A stretch of 64,000 nt of DNA, taken from positions 1-64,000 of the IMG/VR virus record IMGVR_UViG_3300032235_000437; one strand, written 5' to 3'. The notes beneath the pieces were generated by a model. It was not told where the DNA came from. It saw only the letters and a list, made by a program, of their open reading frames with translations, and searched no databases. This stretch comes from a virus. A program made the position numbers and the translations under genes. Below are positions 29,674-39,425 of the stretch, one piece after another (the stretch's first letter is position 1; each line of letters starts with the position of its first letter).

Positions 29674-31949
29674 CAGAAGTATGTTTTGTGTTCGCAAGTA
29701 CTGCGGAAAAAGAAGCAAAAAAGACTATTGATAAGTATCTTAAAAATGTTGATTATGATGTAAAATACTTATCTTCCCAACCTAAAGATAAAATTCTTAA
29801 AAAAGATGTAGACCTAGATTTAGCTGAGCTATCTGGGTATAAAATCACATGCCCGATCGGTGCAGACGCACTAAAGTATGTTGCAGGCATGACAGGTATT
29901 CAAAAGTATAACGGTGTTTTTGTAGAGAAGAAATATCTTCCTATTATGCATCCTAATATTATTTTGATCAAACCTCAGATCGAAGATGACATTAAAAAAG
30001 CTTTTAATCAAATCCCAAAGCTACTATCTGGTGAAAATCTAGGAGTAGAGATTGAAAAAGACTATTGCTTTGTAGAAACAGAGCAACAGTTTCAGAACTA
30101 TAAGCATCAATTCGAAGAAGCTCCAGTTATTGTAGCCGATATTGAGACTACTAGCGTATCGCCTTTTACTGGTATTATTCTAGGTGTTGCGCTATCTACC
30201 AGACCACATCAGGGTATTTATGTTTCTGCTGAGATTGTTCAGAAGCATAAAAATTGGTTCCATAATCTATTTAAAAGTAAAAAAGTGATCTTCCATAACG
30301 CAAAGTTCGATATGGGGTTCATGGCGCATGAGTATGGCTTTGAGTTCCCAGACTTTGAAGATACTATGTTGCTTCATTATTGCCTAGAAGAATCTGTTGG
30401 TACTCACGGTCTAAAACCTCTAGCTATGCGCTTTACTGATCTTGGTGACTATGAACGTGATCTTGATGAGTATAAGAAGACATGGGCTAGAAAAAACAAA
30501 GTTAAGCTTGAAGACTTTAACTACGGGATGTTGCCGAGCGACATTCTGGCTCCTTACGCATGTAAAGATGCCGACGCCACATTCCAGCTATTCAGCAAGT
30601 TTATGCCGCTTGTTGACAAAAGCCCTGAGTTTACTAAGCTGTACCGTAATATTCTTATTCCAGCTACTTATGCGCTGCGTAAGTTGGAGAAGAATGGCGG
30701 TCCTGTGAATAGAGCGCAGGTCGAATGGCTAGCTGAGCAGTACGAAATCGATGTGGAAGAGTGTCTTGCTGAGATTGCTAACTCAGAAGCTGTAGCTCGT
30801 TTTGAACGTATTCACGGTAAAATCTTTAACCCTAACTCAACTGCGCAGTTGAGAGAGCTATTCTTTAATATTCTAAATATTAAACCTACTAAGAAGACAG
30901 AGACTGGTGCTTGGTCTGTTGACAAAGAAGTTCTCAAAGAAATTAACCATCCGCTAGCAGAAGCTATTCTAGACCTTCGTGAGAAGTCTAAGATGGCTGG
31001 TACTTATATCTCTAATATTCGTAGAGGTATTGACTATGATGATAGGCTTCGTAGTGGTTTCAATATTCATGGTACTACTTCTGGGCGCTTGTCGTCTAGT
31101 GGTACTCTTAACTATCAGAATATTCCTAGAGATAATAAAGATATTAAAAAGCTATTCCGCGCTCGTCCTGGCTATAAGATTGTCCAGTGCGACCTTGGTA
31201 CCGCAGAAGTTTATTATGCTGCTGTACTTAGCGCAGACAAGTTCTTACAACAAGCGTTTATTGATAAGCTTGACTTCCACTCCTATGTAGCTAAACAGAT
31301 GTTTAACCTGCCCTGCGAAGTGCATGAAGTTAAGAAGCTGTACCCTAACGAGCGTCAGTACGCTAAAGCTATTACTTTCGGTATCATGTATCAAGCTGGT
31401 CCCGCTAAAATTGCTGAAACTGTTAATAAAGATGCTAAAGCTGGTGAAGAGATTAGTGTTACACAAGCTAAGCAATTCATTAATAAGTACTTTAACGAAG
31501 CTAAAGCACTAAAACGCTTTATTGACGCTTCTAACACACAGATTGAAAACTATGCGTATATCTACGCGTTTTTCGGTCGTAAGCGCAGACTACCAGAAGC
31601 CAAAGCTCCAAGCCCTGGCGTTGCTAAACATGCCATTCGGTCTGGTGTTAACTTCCTTGTTCAGTCAGTAGCTTCTGATATTAACGTTCTAGGTCTTATC
31701 GACTTAATTACGTGGGTAGAATCTAGCGGTTATGACGACGTTATTAAGCCGTTCACAGTTGTTCATGACTCTATCGTATCAGAAGTTCGTGAAGATCTTG
31801 TCCCTCTATATATTGAAAATGCGCGTAGATGCATTCAAACAGATAGAGGTCTATCTATCCCTAACTGCCCTATCAAAGTAGACTTCGAGGTTGGAGATAG
31901 CTGGGGTGAGCTAGAAGATGAAAAAAAGTATCTCGAAAAAATTTCTTAA
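29670..31949 (+). CDS. polA: DNA polymerase I family (PolA) with UDG-like N-terminus
   Basis: A 759-residue family A polymerase. Residues 1-120 look like a degenerate uracil-DNA glycosylase fold (CPIGADALKYVAGMTG ... YLPIMHPNII with the HP motif near 94), as in SPO1-type polymerases. 3'-5' exonuclease DIET at 157-160 and GTHGLKPLAMRF; D ... Y in YACKDADAT. Polymerase motif A is CDLGTAEVYYAA near residue 507, motif B AKAITFGIMYQ (Phe at the 762-equivalent) near 563, motif C VHDSIVSEV near 697 (HDS, not HDE). Replicative polymerase. Confidence 0.93.
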   Translation: MTEVCFVFASTAEKEAKKTIDKYLKNVDYDVKYLSSQPKDKILKKDVDLDLAELSGYKITCPIGADALKYVAGMTGIQKYNGVFVEKKYLPIMHPNIILIKPQIEDDIKKAFNQIPKLLSGENLGVEIEKDYCFVETEQQFQNYKHQFEEAPVIVADIETTSVSPFTGIILGVALSTRPHQGIYVSAEIVQKHKNWFHNLFKSKKVIFHNAKFDMGFMAHEYGFEFPDFEDTMLLHYCLEESVGTHGLKPLAMRFTDLGDYERDLDEYKKTWARKNKVKLEDFNYGMLPSDILAPYACKDADATFQLFSKFMPLVDKSPEFTKLYRNILIPATYALRKLEKNGGPVNRAQVEWLAEQYEIDVEECLAEIANSEAVARFERIHGKIFNPNSTAQLRELFFNILNIKPTKKTETGAWSVDKEVLKEINHPLAEAILDLREKSKMAGTYISNIRRGIDYDDRLRSGFNIHGTTSGRLSSSGTLNYQNIPRDNKDIKKLFRARPGYKIVQCDLGTAEVYYAAVLSADKFLQQAFIDKLDFHSYVAKQMFNLPCEVHEVKKLYPNERQYAKAITFGIMYQAGPAKIAETVNKDAKAGEEISVTQAKQFINKYFNEAKALKRFIDASNTQIENYAYIYAFFGRKRRLPEAKAPSPGVAKHAIRSGVNFLVQSVASDINVLGLIDLITWVESSGYDDVIKPFTVVHDSIVSEVREDLVPLYIENARRCIQTDRGLSIPNCPIKVDFEVGDSWGELEDEKKYLEKIS

Positions 31950-32427
31950 TATAGCTTACCCTATATTTACCACTACTACTAAGCCTTATGCTATAGAATA
32001 CTCTATAGATAAGATTTATTTCTTAAAGTCTCCAGATAGTAATAAAGAGCTAATTGATGATAAAAACTATCCTGGAGACTATTTTGCTAGGCTATTACAG
32101 ATAAATAACAGGTTCAAATTCGACCATACTTGTAAAAACCTACAAGACTTAATAATGAGTAAAGCTAAATGGGGTATGGACAGTCGAGCCATACCCCATG
32201 ATTTTTCTAAGTTAGTAGCTGTACCAGCAGAGAAACGTAAAGTAGTAAAAATTGACAATAGTTTAATTTGGGTAAGAAATATTTCTTACCCATTTGAAAT
32301 TTCGACTACAGAAAGTTTTAGTAACTCAGACGAAATTTATGCTACAATTATTCATGTTAACGGAGAATGGTTTATTAAAGATTTTTCACATGATAATGTT
32401 TTGAGTAGACCATACATTTATGTATGA
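31918..32427 (+). CDS. Unknown protein (169 aa)
   Basis: Overlaps the PolA stop by 32 bases. Begins MKKSISKKFLNIAYPIF; the body has SRAIPHDFSKLVAVPAEKR and IWVRNISYPFEIST, and the end IHVNGEWFIKDFSHD. A conserved small protein of phage replication regions in my memory, function unknown; overlap by 4 with the next gene supports one operon. Confidence 0.6.
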   Translation: MKKSISKKFLNIAYPIFTTTTKPYAIEYSIDKIYFLKSPDSNKELIDDKNYPGDYFARLLQINNRFKFDHTCKNLQDLIMSKAKWGMDSRAIPHDFSKLVAVPAEKRKVVKIDNSLIWVRNISYPFEISTTESFSNSDEIYATIIHVNGEWFIKDFSHDNVLSRPYIYV

Positions 32428-33710
32428 ATAAAGTAAAAGTAAATAATATAACAATAGCAGACAAGATATACATTGATAAAGAAGGTTTAGATGGATCATC
32501 TGACCTACTAGCTATGTATACTTATAATAACGGTGACGAATTTCTTTCGACTATAGAAGAGACTGAAGAGCATTTTATAGTGCCTTCTAACTCTTACCAT
32601 AAATTAGAGTGGAACTCCTTAGTTGATAATAGAAATTTCTCTCACTTAGATTATAAACTAGAGTTTAAAGGTTTACTACGTAGTGAGCAGCAAGAAGCTG
32701 TAAATAAGTTTTTTATAGGCGAAAGAGCTAGAAGCGGATTACTACAGGCGAAGCCAGGCTGGGGTAAGACATTCGCAGCCTGTAATTTAATTGCTAGAAA
32801 CAATAGTAAAACGCTTATACTAGTACACACAGTATTACTATTTGAACAATGGCTAGACGAGATTGCTCAGCAGCTACCTAATATAACCGTAGGAAAAATA
32901 GGTGATGGTTTCTTTTCGATTAGTGATGTTACTGTAGCTATTTATAAAACCGCTTATAATAACATTAATCAATTAAGAGAAGAGTTTAGTACGCTAATTG
33001 TAGACGAAGCTCATAAGTGTCCTGCAGATATGTTCTCAACTGTAGTTAATAATATTAATGCCAAGGTTAAGATAGCAATTACTGCAACTCCTAGAAGAAA
33101 AGATGGTAAACACGTTTATCTAGAAGATTTCTTTTCAACCTTCAAAGTTGTAGCGGAAGACTTAAGAGACTTAGCAATACCGTCAGTAACAGTAGTACCT
33201 ACTGACTTTAAATTTGCTATTACAGACCCTAAACGTGATTGGTCGCGTGCAGTAAATAAACTATGTGCTGATACAGATTACCAAGATTTAATAGCAAATA
33301 AAGCTATTAGCTATATAAAACAAGGTAGATGTCCCCTAATAATAGGAGATAGAGTACAGATGTTAAAAGACCTGCAAAAGAAGATACCTGATAGTATTTG
33401 CGTAATTGGTGAATCAGATAAGGCTATACGAGAAGATGCCTTAGAAAATCTAGGTAAAACTTATAAGGCAATCCTAACAACTAAGCTGTTCGATGAAGGT
33501 ATTAGTTGTCATAGGCTAGATACCCTATTTTTTACTTGCCCGAGTAACAATCCAGTACAATGGGAACAAAGAATAGGTAGAATAGAAAGATTACATCCAG
33601 AAAAGCAGTTTCCTCTAGTAGTTGATTTTTGGCTATCTGGAAAAGTTGTAGCTAGACAACAAAAAGCTAGACTATTATGGTATACAAGTCGTGGCTACCA
33701 CATTCTTTAA
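32424..33710 (+). CDS. UvsW-like superfamily 2 helicase
   Basis: A 428-residue DEAD/DEAH-box helicase. LLQAKPGWGKTFAACNL (about 109-125) is motif I, LIVDEAHKCP motif II (DEAH), AITATPRRKDG motif III (SAT-like), TTKLFDEGISCH motif V and QWEQRIGRIERLHP motif VI (QRxGR). Matches T4 UvsW/RapA-like in replication-recombination. Unwinds branched intermediates. Two bases from the next start. Confidence 0.88.
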   Translation: MNKVKVNNITIADKIYIDKEGLDGSSDLLAMYTYNNGDEFLSTIEETEEHFIVPSNSYHKLEWNSLVDNRNFSHLDYKLEFKGLLRSEQQEAVNKFFIGERARSGLLQAKPGWGKTFAACNLIARNNSKTLILVHTVLLFEQWLDEIAQQLPNITVGKIGDGFFSISDVTVAIYKTAYNNINQLREEFSTLIVDEAHKCPADMFSTVVNNINAKVKIAITATPRRKDGKHVYLEDFFSTFKVVAEDLRDLAIPSVTVVPTDFKFAITDPKRDWSRAVNKLCADTDYQDLIANKAISYIKQGRCPLIIGDRVQMLKDLQKKIPDSICVIGESDKAIREDALENLGKTYKAILTTKLFDEGISCHRLDTLFFTCPSNNPVQWEQRIGRIERLHPEKQFPLVVDFWLSGKVVARQQKARLLWYTSRGYHIL

Positions 33711-34122
33711 TTGGTCTGAAATATGGCTATTAAGCAAAAGAGATCTATCCTCAATAATTTGTTTGACCTATGCTCAATCAAAAGAATATAATGAGATATC
33801 AGCTAGAACAATGATGGCTAGATTAAAACTAGACCATATACCGCCAGAGTTATTTCATCATAAGATATTCACACAATATAGACATACATTAGTATGTAAT
33901 TATAAAACTAAAGATCCTCAGAATTACTTTAATAATTCGTCATTTCTTTATACGCATACAACAGCTAAGCATAAAGCAGTTTATATCAAAGCTTTAGGCT
34001 TACGAAAGTTTACTTCTGATAAGAACTATATTCCGTTAAGATATTTTCCTAATGTGACCTATAATCCTTTTTTAGAGATAAACGATGATAAGATATACTT
34101 TCCACTAGAGTCCTCGATCTGA
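33691..34122 (+). CDS. Unknown protein (143 aa)
   Basis: Overlaps the helicase end by 20 bases. Aromatic-rich and His-rich (ELFHHKIFTQYRHTL, FLYTHTTAKHKAVY). Not recognised. No signal peptide. Confidence 0.55.
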   Translation: MATTFFNWSEIWLLSKRDLSSIICLTYAQSKEYNEISARTMMARLKLDHIPPELFHHKIFTQYRHTLVCNYKTKDPQNYFNNSSFLYTHTTAKHKAVYIKALGLRKFTSDKNYIPLRYFPNVTYNPFLEINDDKIYFPLESSI

Positions 34123-34167
34123 GGAAATACACCACTAAGAACAAAGTTCATTTAAGGAGAAAACAAC

Positions 34168-34824
34168 ATGGTAGCTTGGGAAAAAGCCAAAGGCAAACAA
34201 ACCACAGGAAATCAAAACAAAAGAGATATTGAGCGTGTTACGCTAGGACAAGGTGATACAAAGCTACGTTTAGTAGGCGATGTGATGCCAAGATACTGCT
34301 ACTGGGTAGTAACAAAAGACGGTAAGAAAATGCCTGTAGAGTGCCTACAGTTTGATAGAGAAACTGAAAGCTTTAACTCTAACACAAAAGACCCATTTAA
34401 AGAACTTGACGCAGACGTATATGCTGAGAAACCACAGTTTGCTTATGTATGTAACGTAATTGATCGTAAAGACAATAAAGTCAAGCTTCTTGATCTACGC
34501 TCTACTATTTACGCACAAGTCGTAGACTACGCAACAAACCCTGAGTATGGATCGCCTGCTGACGCCGAAAACGGCTATGATCTAACTATTAAAAAAGAAA
34601 AAACTGGCCCACTACCACAAAACGTGAAGTACACAGTTATTCCTGCTCGTAGCAGCAAAGCACTATCAGACGAAGAGCGTTCACTTGAGCTTTACGATCT
34701 TTCTAAGATTTTTAAGCGTCAAACTTATGACGAACAAAAGCAGTGGCTTCTAGACAACACTACTCTATTTGCTGGAGACGCTAGCAATGAGTTTAAACCT
34801 GAAGGGGTTGATGACCTAGCATGA
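34168..34824 (+). CDS. Single-stranded DNA-binding protein, gp32-like
   Basis: A 218-residue protein: basic N-terminus with ERVTLGQGDTKLRLVGDVMP, then RYCYWVVT ... VECLQFDRETESF, a beta-barrel-like OB region, and a short acidic C-terminus (PEGVDDLA) typical of SSBs that interact with replication proteins. No zinc cysteines as in T4 gp32. AAGGAG before the ATG, high GC-ending codons suggest abundance. Stop overlaps the next gene (ATGA). Confidence 0.75.
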   Translation: MVAWEKAKGKQTTGNQNKRDIERVTLGQGDTKLRLVGDVMPRYCYWVVTKDGKKMPVECLQFDRETESFNSNTKDPFKELDADVYAEKPQFAYVCNVIDRKDNKVKLLDLRSTIYAQVVDYATNPEYGSPADAENGYDLTIKKEKTGPLPQNVKYTVIPARSSKALSDEERSLELYDLSKIFKRQTYDEQKQWLLDNTTLFAGDASNEFKPEGVDDLA

Positions 34825-35642
34825 AAAAGTCTTTATCTGACCTAGCCGGTAAACCTGTAGACACTCCGTCTACGGAAGAGGCTCCTAAGACAAAGAGTTT
34901 TGGTGCTTTTAAACAGATTAACGGTACTCAAGCTGTAATTGACTTAGATGTACTTAGAAAATACAATATCTTTTTTGCCACACCTTGCTACGGCGGAATG
35001 CTAACTGATCAATTCTTTCTCAGTATGTTCAGAGTATCCCAAGTACTTATGCAACACGGTATTAACTTTAGGATTACGACTCTACGTAACGAAAGTCTAA
35101 TCTCAAGAGCCAGAAACATTCTTACTGCTATGTTTTTGGATAGTGACTGCACTCACTTAATGTTTATTGACTCTGATATTGAATTTCAACCAGAAGATAT
35201 TCTAAGAGCACTAGCTTACGATAAACCAGTTATTGCTGGTGCTTATCCTAAAAAAGCACTGCCTATTCAGTATGCAATCAACTTTAAGTTTTCTAATCCT
35301 GAAACGCGCCAGATCAGAGTAGAGAACGGCGCTGTAGAAGTACTTGATGCGTCTACAGGTTTCTTTATGATTCAAAGGCAAACTATTGAGAAGATGATTG
35401 CTGCTCACCCAGAGCTACATTATCGTAATGATTCAAATATTGATCCAAAACTCAATAAGTACTGCTATGCTCTTTTTGATACTATGATCGACCCAGATGA
35501 CAATCGTTATCTATCAGAAGACTATACTTTCTGTAGACGTTGGCAAAAGATGGGCGGAGAAATTTGGCTAGATCCTAATACCAAGCTAAATCACGTCGGT
35601 AGTTACACCTTTGAGGGTGACGTCTCTAAGATTATAGGTTAA
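34821..35642 (+). CDS. GT-A glycosyltransferase of phage type
   Basis: A 273-residue protein. IFFATPCYGGMLTDQFFLS opens the domain, FIDSDIEFQPEDIL supplies the DxD metal site (about 112-125), GFFMIQRQTIEK and LSEDYTFCRRWQKMGGEIWL the acceptor/His region, and LNHVGSYTFEGD the end. The same type occurs in many marine phages next to replication genes, of unknown substrate; DNA glucosylation or virion glycan are options. The first 40 residues are an unstructured basic/Pro-rich leader. Confidence 0.75.
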   Translation: MKKSLSDLAGKPVDTPSTEEAPKTKSFGAFKQINGTQAVIDLDVLRKYNIFFATPCYGGMLTDQFFLSMFRVSQVLMQHGINFRITTLRNESLISRARNILTAMFLDSDCTHLMFIDSDIEFQPEDILRALAYDKPVIAGAYPKKALPIQYAINFKFSNPETRQIRVENGAVEVLDASTGFFMIQRQTIEKMIAAHPELHYRNDSNIDPKLNKYCYALFDTMIDPDDNRYLSEDYTFCRRWQKMGGEIWLDPNTKLNHVGSYTFEGDVSKIIG

Positions 35643-35646
35643 GACG

Positions 35647-36345
35647 TTGTATAGATTCGCAGAAGAACTAGACCATAAGAATTTTAAAGACAAAAATCGA
35701 GTAGACTCTATTGATACCTACTGGGATGATGATTATGACCTAGCTGACCCAGGTGGCTGGGAACATAGACATAATCACGAGGCTAATATTATAGCTGAGG
35801 TTATAGCGCAGTTAGGTATTAAAAAAGTACTAGAACTAGGCTCAGGCCCAGGAAACTTAGCTACTAAAATTATTGATAAGACTGGGGTAGATTATACACT
35901 AGTTGATGGTGACAGCGCATTGCGTGCTCATGCCAAGAGAAACAATAAAGGTAAGTTGTTAGTAATCGATCTATTTGATTCTTTTGACACAACCAATCTT
36001 GATAGTGATTATGATCTTGTAGTAGCTAATGATTTCCTAGAACATATCAGAAATCCTAGCTTGATACTAGAAAAAGTAAGAAATGATCTGACTACAGATA
36101 CTTCTTGGTTCTTTCTATCGTCACCTAACTGGAGAATGAAACATCAGTTTTACTATCCTGGACTATTTGATTATGACAATCTTGTAAAATTCATGATACA
36201 AGAAGGCTATAAGCTACATTTTGTATTTGATTCCTGGGCAAACCACGTACCAGTACGAGTTCCAAGATTAAATAGTGAATCTTCTTTACCAGAAGGCCAT
36301 CTATTTGACTGGAACCACTATCTGCTCTTTAAAAAAGAAGTCTAA
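35647..36345 (+). CDS. Class I SAM methyltransferase, TTG start
   Basis: 232 residues from TTG 35647 (MYRFAEELDH), directly after the glycosyltransferase stop. VLELGSGPGNLATK (about 61-74) is motif I, YTLVDGDSA motif II, DLVVANDFLEH motif IV-like (ubiE-like NDFLEH), and DTSWFFLSSPN the motif V strand. Substrate unknown; could act on a sugar or small molecule. Confidence 0.75.
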   Translation: MYRFAEELDHKNFKDKNRVDSIDTYWDDDYDLADPGGWEHRHNHEANIIAEVIAQLGIKKVLELGSGPGNLATKIIDKTGVDYTLVDGDSALRAHAKRNNKGKLLVIDLFDSFDTTNLDSDYDLVVANDFLEHIRNPSLILEKVRNDLTTDTSWFFLSSPNWRMKHQFYYPGLFDYDNLVKFMIQEGYKLHFVFDSWANHVPVRVPRLNSESSLPEGHLFDWNHYLLFKKEV

Positions 36346-36354
36346 GTAAAAAAT

Positions 36355-36378
36355 AAGGCGGGGAGCAATCCCCGCCTT
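36355..36378 (+). terminator. Terminator with GC-rich stem
   Basis: AAGGCGGGGA / TCCCCGCCTT, 10 bp with loop GCAA, followed by only TTTG. Directly after the methyltransferase gene. Confidence 0.7.
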
Positions 36379-36379
36379 T

Positions 36380-36597
36380 GAAACTCCGTTTCGGTGGTAC
36401 AAAATAATAGGCACAAGTATCCCACCAAACGATGTGTAACTCCGTTACACTATAAACGTGCTAATAACGCTACGCAAGCTATACGCATCCTGCGTAGCGT
36501 TGTTCAATAGCTGTGAAATATTGTGCGAGCTGTATTCGATCACGTATTACAACTTGTGAATATATAATAGCATACTTTTAGAAAAGAGTCCAAGTCT
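36380..36597 (+). other. Structured intergenic region (no gene)
   Basis: About 220 bases without an ORF. Consecutive helices: GAAAC-TCC-GTTTC (36380-36392), GGTGGTAC with GTATCCCACC (36393 to 36426), GTGTAAC-TCC-GTTACAC (36434-36450) and AACGCTACGCA / TGCGTAGCGTT (36466-36476 / 36491-36501, perfect 11 bp). The TCC-loop hairpins are alike. The rest is AT-rich (ATATATAATAGCATAC). Could be a small RNA, an origin or a leader for the SbcD gene; cannot be decided here. Confidence 0.6.
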
Positions 36598-37560
36598 ATG
36601 ATTAGAATTTTAAGTTCAGCTGACTGGCATGTTAATTTACACCGAAAAAAGATACCAGCTCATTGGCAGATGAGACGTTTTCAGATGCTTTTTGAGCGAC
36701 TGCTAGAGTTGGAAGATCGGTGTGATGTACATGTTATTGCAGGCGACCTATTCGATAAAGAACCAGATCCAGATGAGATCTGCTTAGTTCTTTCATATTT
36801 AAACTCTGTGCAAAAGCCAACACTAGTTATTCCAGGAAACCATGAAGCTACTTCAAAAGGCCGTACATTCTGGGAACACTTTAAGTTGGAGAATACAATT
36901 AAAAATCCACTAGTACACATCTTTACAGAAAATTCTCGATTTGAAGTGTTAGGACAAGGATTTTGTTTATTTCCATATGGCTCTGTACAGACTAATAATC
37001 TTCCGCACTATGTAGAAGATGATATACTTGTAACTCATATTCGTGGTGAAGTGCCTCCGCATATTACTGCTGAGTATGATTTTGAAAAGCTGCGTCCTTG
37101 GAAACTTGTGTTGTTAGGTGATCTACACTTTAGACATAAGTACAAAGACTATCCAGTTTACTACCCTGGTTCGCCGCTTAACACAACTTTTGATCGCGAT
37201 GATAAGCGTGAATATGGAGTTGATATTATTACGATGCGCAGCATTGACGACTATGCTGTTAACTTTGTTGATTTGAAGCTACCAAAGCTAATTCGTCGCA
37301 CAGTATCAGTCAATCAGCAGATGGTTCAAGACATCTACCATCACGTTATCTATGAAGTAACCGGATCAATTGATGAACTAGCACTAGTTAAAAAGACTGA
37401 TATGCTAGATAAAAAGATGGTAGAAAAGCCTACAACAGATGCTACTCTTGATTTAAAAGACAAGAGTTTGTATGAAGAACTTGAAATATATCTACAGTAT
37501 ATTAAGGTTTCTGACGCAGAATCAGTGTTAACCGCGTTTAAACAGTTAGGAATACAATGA
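36598..37560 (+). CDS. sbcD: SbcD/gp47-like nuclease subunit
   Basis: A 320-residue calcineurin-like phosphoesterase. SSADWHVNLHR (D, H), VIAGDLFDKEP (GD), VIPGNHEATS (GNHE) and LLGDLHFRHK plus the PGSPLNT segment complete the metal site of Mre11/SbcD. With SbcC it cleaves DNA ends and hairpins and resembles T4 gp47. Stop overlaps the SbcC ATG by 4. No ribosome binding site other than GAGTC is obvious. Confidence 0.9.
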   Translation: MIRILSSADWHVNLHRKKIPAHWQMRRFQMLFERLLELEDRCDVHVIAGDLFDKEPDPDEICLVLSYLNSVQKPTLVIPGNHEATSKGRTFWEHFKLENTIKNPLVHIFTENSRFEVLGQGFCLFPYGSVQTNNLPHYVEDDILVTHIRGEVPPHITAEYDFEKLRPWKLVLLGDLHFRHKYKDYPVYYPGSPLNTTFDRDDKREYGVDIITMRSIDDYAVNFVDLKLPKLIRRTVSVNQQMVQDIYHHVIYEVTGSIDELALVKKTDMLDKKMVEKPTTDATLDLKDKSLYEELEIYLQYIKVSDAESVLTAFKQLGIQ

Positions 37561-39386
37561 CAGAAATAGTATTAAAGCAACTTAGCTTTTCAAACATGTT
37601 TTCTTATGGAAGCGATAATAGTATTGATCTAAATCGTAACCGCATTACACAACTAACTGCTGTTAACGGATCTGGTAAGTCGTCTATTGCACTAATCCTA
37701 CAAGAACTGCTGTATAGCAAGAATGTTAAAGGCATTAAAAAAGGCGACATTATAAATCGCTATATCAAAGACAAAAACTGGAATGGCGCAATAAGCTTTA
37801 CAGTAGATGATGTAGACTATGATCTATCAGTTAAACGATCTGGAGCGTCAACAAAGGTAGAACTGCGTCAAAACGGCGTTGATATTTCAGAACACAAAGT
37901 AGTTGATACATATAAAAAGATACAAGAAATTCTTGGTCTAGATTTTGAAATATTTTCACAGATCACGTATCAATCATCTGTTGATTTGCTAGATTTTCTA
38001 AAAGCTACAGATACAAACCGTAAAAAGTTCTTAATCAATCTGTTCAATTTAGAAAAATACATTACAATTGGTGAGCGCATTAAAGCACGCAGCAGTGAAA
38101 CTGAAAAAGAACAGATTAAACTGCAAGGCGAGCTAAAGTCCATTGAAGACTTTTTAAATAATACTAGTATTCCCGAACTTATGCACTTTAAAGCTGAGAT
38201 TCAAGTAGATACTAGCACAGATGTTCGTGTAGCCGAGATTGATAACGAGCTACTAAACATTAATGCTACTTGTAAGCGTATTGACAAGAACAATATGTAC
38301 ATTAGTGAGCGTGATTCTCTTACTTTTGATCTATCAATGCGCTATCCAGAGCCGTTTGCCTATGCAAATGAGTATCAAGCTCTAAAATTTGATCTTACTA
38401 GCCTTAATAACGACATTCAGCGTATGCAAAAAGAGTGTGATGGCGTAAAGATCAACGATTCTTGCCCTGCTTGCGGACAAACAATCGATAATTCTCATTT
38501 AGTACGCATTCAACGAGAACTTCAAGACAAAATACAGACAGCTAAGCAAGCTTACACCGAAGGACTTGCAAAAGCTAAGCGTTGGAGTGAAGAATTAACC
38601 GAAGCTAACACAGCACATAAGGCTTTTAGCATCAATAAAACAGCTATTCAGCGTTTTGAAGAGTTAAGTCAGCTAATTGACAACGATTTACCTCGTAAAT
38701 ACCCTGATCATGCAGCTTTAACGCGTGAACGCAGCCAACTACAGCAGCAAATAGACGAGCGTAACAGGCTTGTTAGAGAAGTAACAGACCATAATAAGCG
38801 TGTAAGTGCTCATAATGCTAAAGTAGAGGCACTTAAAGAGCAAAAATCAGATTTTATAATTAGACAAGACAGATTAAAAACAGATATACTTAATAAGTCG
38901 TCAGAAGCAAATGCGTTAAATGTCTTGAAAAAAGCCTTTAGCACTTCTGGAATTGTAGCTTTTAAGTTAGAGAGCCTAACTAAAGAGCTAGAAACGACAA
39001 TTAATTATTATCTATCTGTACTAAGCGATGGTCAATTTCAAGTAGAGTTCTCACTAGACAAAGAGAAGCTTAATATCAATGTTATTAACAATGGTATAAG
39101 CGCTCCTATTGAAACAATGTCTGGTGGCGAATTTAGCAGAATTCAAACTTCAATACTATTAGCAATTCGTAGTCTGCTCTCCAAATTAGGCGGAAGCAGT
39201 ATAAACTTGTTGTTTCTAGATGAAATTACCGGAGTTCTGGATGATGAAGGAAAAGAAAAGCTTGTGGAGGTTCTTCAGCGTGAAGATAATCTAAATGTGT
39301 TTCTAATCTCTCATGATTTCACACACCCACTAATAGACAAAGTATCTATACAAAAAATTGATAATATTAGCTCTATACAAGGCTGA
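37557..39386 (+). CDS. sbcC: SbcC/gp46-like ATPase subunit
   Basis: A 609-residue SMC-like protein. Walker A (NGSGKSS) near residue 38, long coiled-coil arms, zinc hook CPACGQ near 302-307, signature SGGEFSRIQ near 521 and Walker B LLFLDEITGVLDDEG near 551. Length fits T4 gp46 (560) and is shorter than SbcC (1048). Forms the exonuclease with the preceding gene. Confidence 0.92.
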   Translation: MTEIVLKQLSFSNMFSYGSDNSIDLNRNRITQLTAVNGSGKSSIALILQELLYSKNVKGIKKGDIINRYIKDKNWNGAISFTVDDVDYDLSVKRSGASTKVELRQNGVDISEHKVVDTYKKIQEILGLDFEIFSQITYQSSVDLLDFLKATDTNRKKFLINLFNLEKYITIGERIKARSSETEKEQIKLQGELKSIEDFLNNTSIPELMHFKAEIQVDTSTDVRVAEIDNELLNINATCKRIDKNNMYISERDSLTFDLSMRYPEPFAYANEYQALKFDLTSLNNDIQRMQKECDGVKINDSCPACGQTIDNSHLVRIQRELQDKIQTAKQAYTEGLAKAKRWSEELTEANTAHKAFSINKTAIQRFEELSQLIDNDLPRKYPDHAALTRERSQLQQQIDERNRLVREVTDHNKRVSAHNAKVEALKEQKSDFIIRQDRLKTDILNKSSEANALNVLKKAFSTSGIVAFKLESLTKELETTINYYLSVLSDGQFQVEFSLDKEKLNINVINNGISAPIETMSGGEFSRIQTSILLAIRSLLSKLGGSSINLLFLDEITGVLDDEGKEKLVEVLQREDNLNVFLISHDFTHPLIDKVSIQKIDNISSIQG

Positions 39387-39425
39387 GGCACTAGGTAGAG
39401 ATTTTTATGCGTAAGGAGAAACAAA

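Noticed and set aside
36380-36597. A tRNA in the structured intergenic region
   Set aside because: CCACCA-like bases occur, but stems do not form acceptor, D, anticodon and T arms in order.
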